DNA from: an uncultured Peptococcaceae bacterium
Lineage (GTDB): Bacteria; Bacillota; Limnochordia; Darwinibacteriales; Darwinibacteriaceae
DNA length: 22,632 bases
Reading direction: 5' to 3'
NCBI GenBank assembly: GCA_937988745.1
Contig: CALKAR010000244.1
Coordinates: 1-22,632, forward strand
Position numbers and translations under genes: made by a program. Under the pieces are notes generated by a model. That model worked only from the letters and a program-made list of their open reading frames with translations. It was not told where the DNA came from and ran no database searches. Numbering within the stretch: position 1 is the stretch's first letter; every line of letters starts with the position of its first letter. Below, piece by piece: positions 22,621 to 22,632 of this stretch.

Positions 22621-22632
22621 TTTGTGCATGAA

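Noticed and set aside
1..22632. Mobile elements, CRISPR arrays, prophage or attachment sites, including tRNA-targeted integration at the left edge
   Set aside because: No transposase, integrase, regular repeat array or duplicated tRNA end was seen; the tRNA 3' end is outside the window, so an attachment site there cannot be judged.

Overview
The window looks like chromosomal DNA of a Bacillota (Firmicutes) bacterium. The support is indirect: strong AGGAGG-type ribosome binding sites, GTG and TTG starts, sigma-A promoters, a lysine riboswitch that ends in an intrinsic terminator, and familiar families (RapZ/YvcJ, YeiH, CadC/CadA). Neither substrate-binding protein has a lipobox cysteine, and one secreted protein ends in an LPP20/FlgT-like domain. 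That hints at a diderm or otherwise atypical Firmicute lineage (Halanaerobiales or Limnochordia-like), but it is an inference and not a classification. There is no phage, insertion sequence, CRISPR array or rRNA.

Left part (1-5018). A truncated tRNA-Val (minus) diverges from a small secreted protein of unknown function. A plus-strand run follows: a two-domain protein whose second half resembles the LeuA regulatory domain, a 29-codon signal-peptide-like ORF, a membrane-anchored HD-GYP protein (probable c-di-GMP phosphodiesterase), and a RibD_C-type reductase. YeiH (minus) converges on the reductase and overlaps it by 4 bases.

Transport part (5094-9822). A minus-strand peptide-type ABC operon encodes a binding protein and two permeases, then ends at a terminator with no ATPase genes. 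A hairpin and an 18-bp palindrome separate the binding-protein gene from the permease genes. The divergent region upstream is packed with inverted repeats. On its other side is an orphan binding protein of the iron-siderophore/B12 type.

Middle (9898-16492). A secreted protein with a beta-sandwich-like N-terminus and an LPP20/FlgT-like C-terminus is followed by a terminator and then a compact metal-resistance unit: consensus promoter, ArsR/SmtB operator, CadC-like sensor with both metal sites, and Zn/Cd/Pb P-type ATPase. A SIMPL-domain protein comes next. A consensus promoter whose -35 box lies inside the SIMPL gene then drives a complete lysine riboswitch (aptamer, antiterminator, terminator) controlling an NhaC-family transporter, probably a lysine permease. 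A small metallophosphoesterase is coupled to it.

Right part (16461-22632). All genes run on the minus strand: rapZ, a MATE exporter, nadE, a GH4 glycosidase (MelA-like) and an RluA-type pseudouridine synthase. The most unusual protein-level observation is in nadE: the amidotransferase (nitrilase) domain lacks its catalytic cysteine and is shortened at that place, while the ATP-dependent synthetase domain looks intact.
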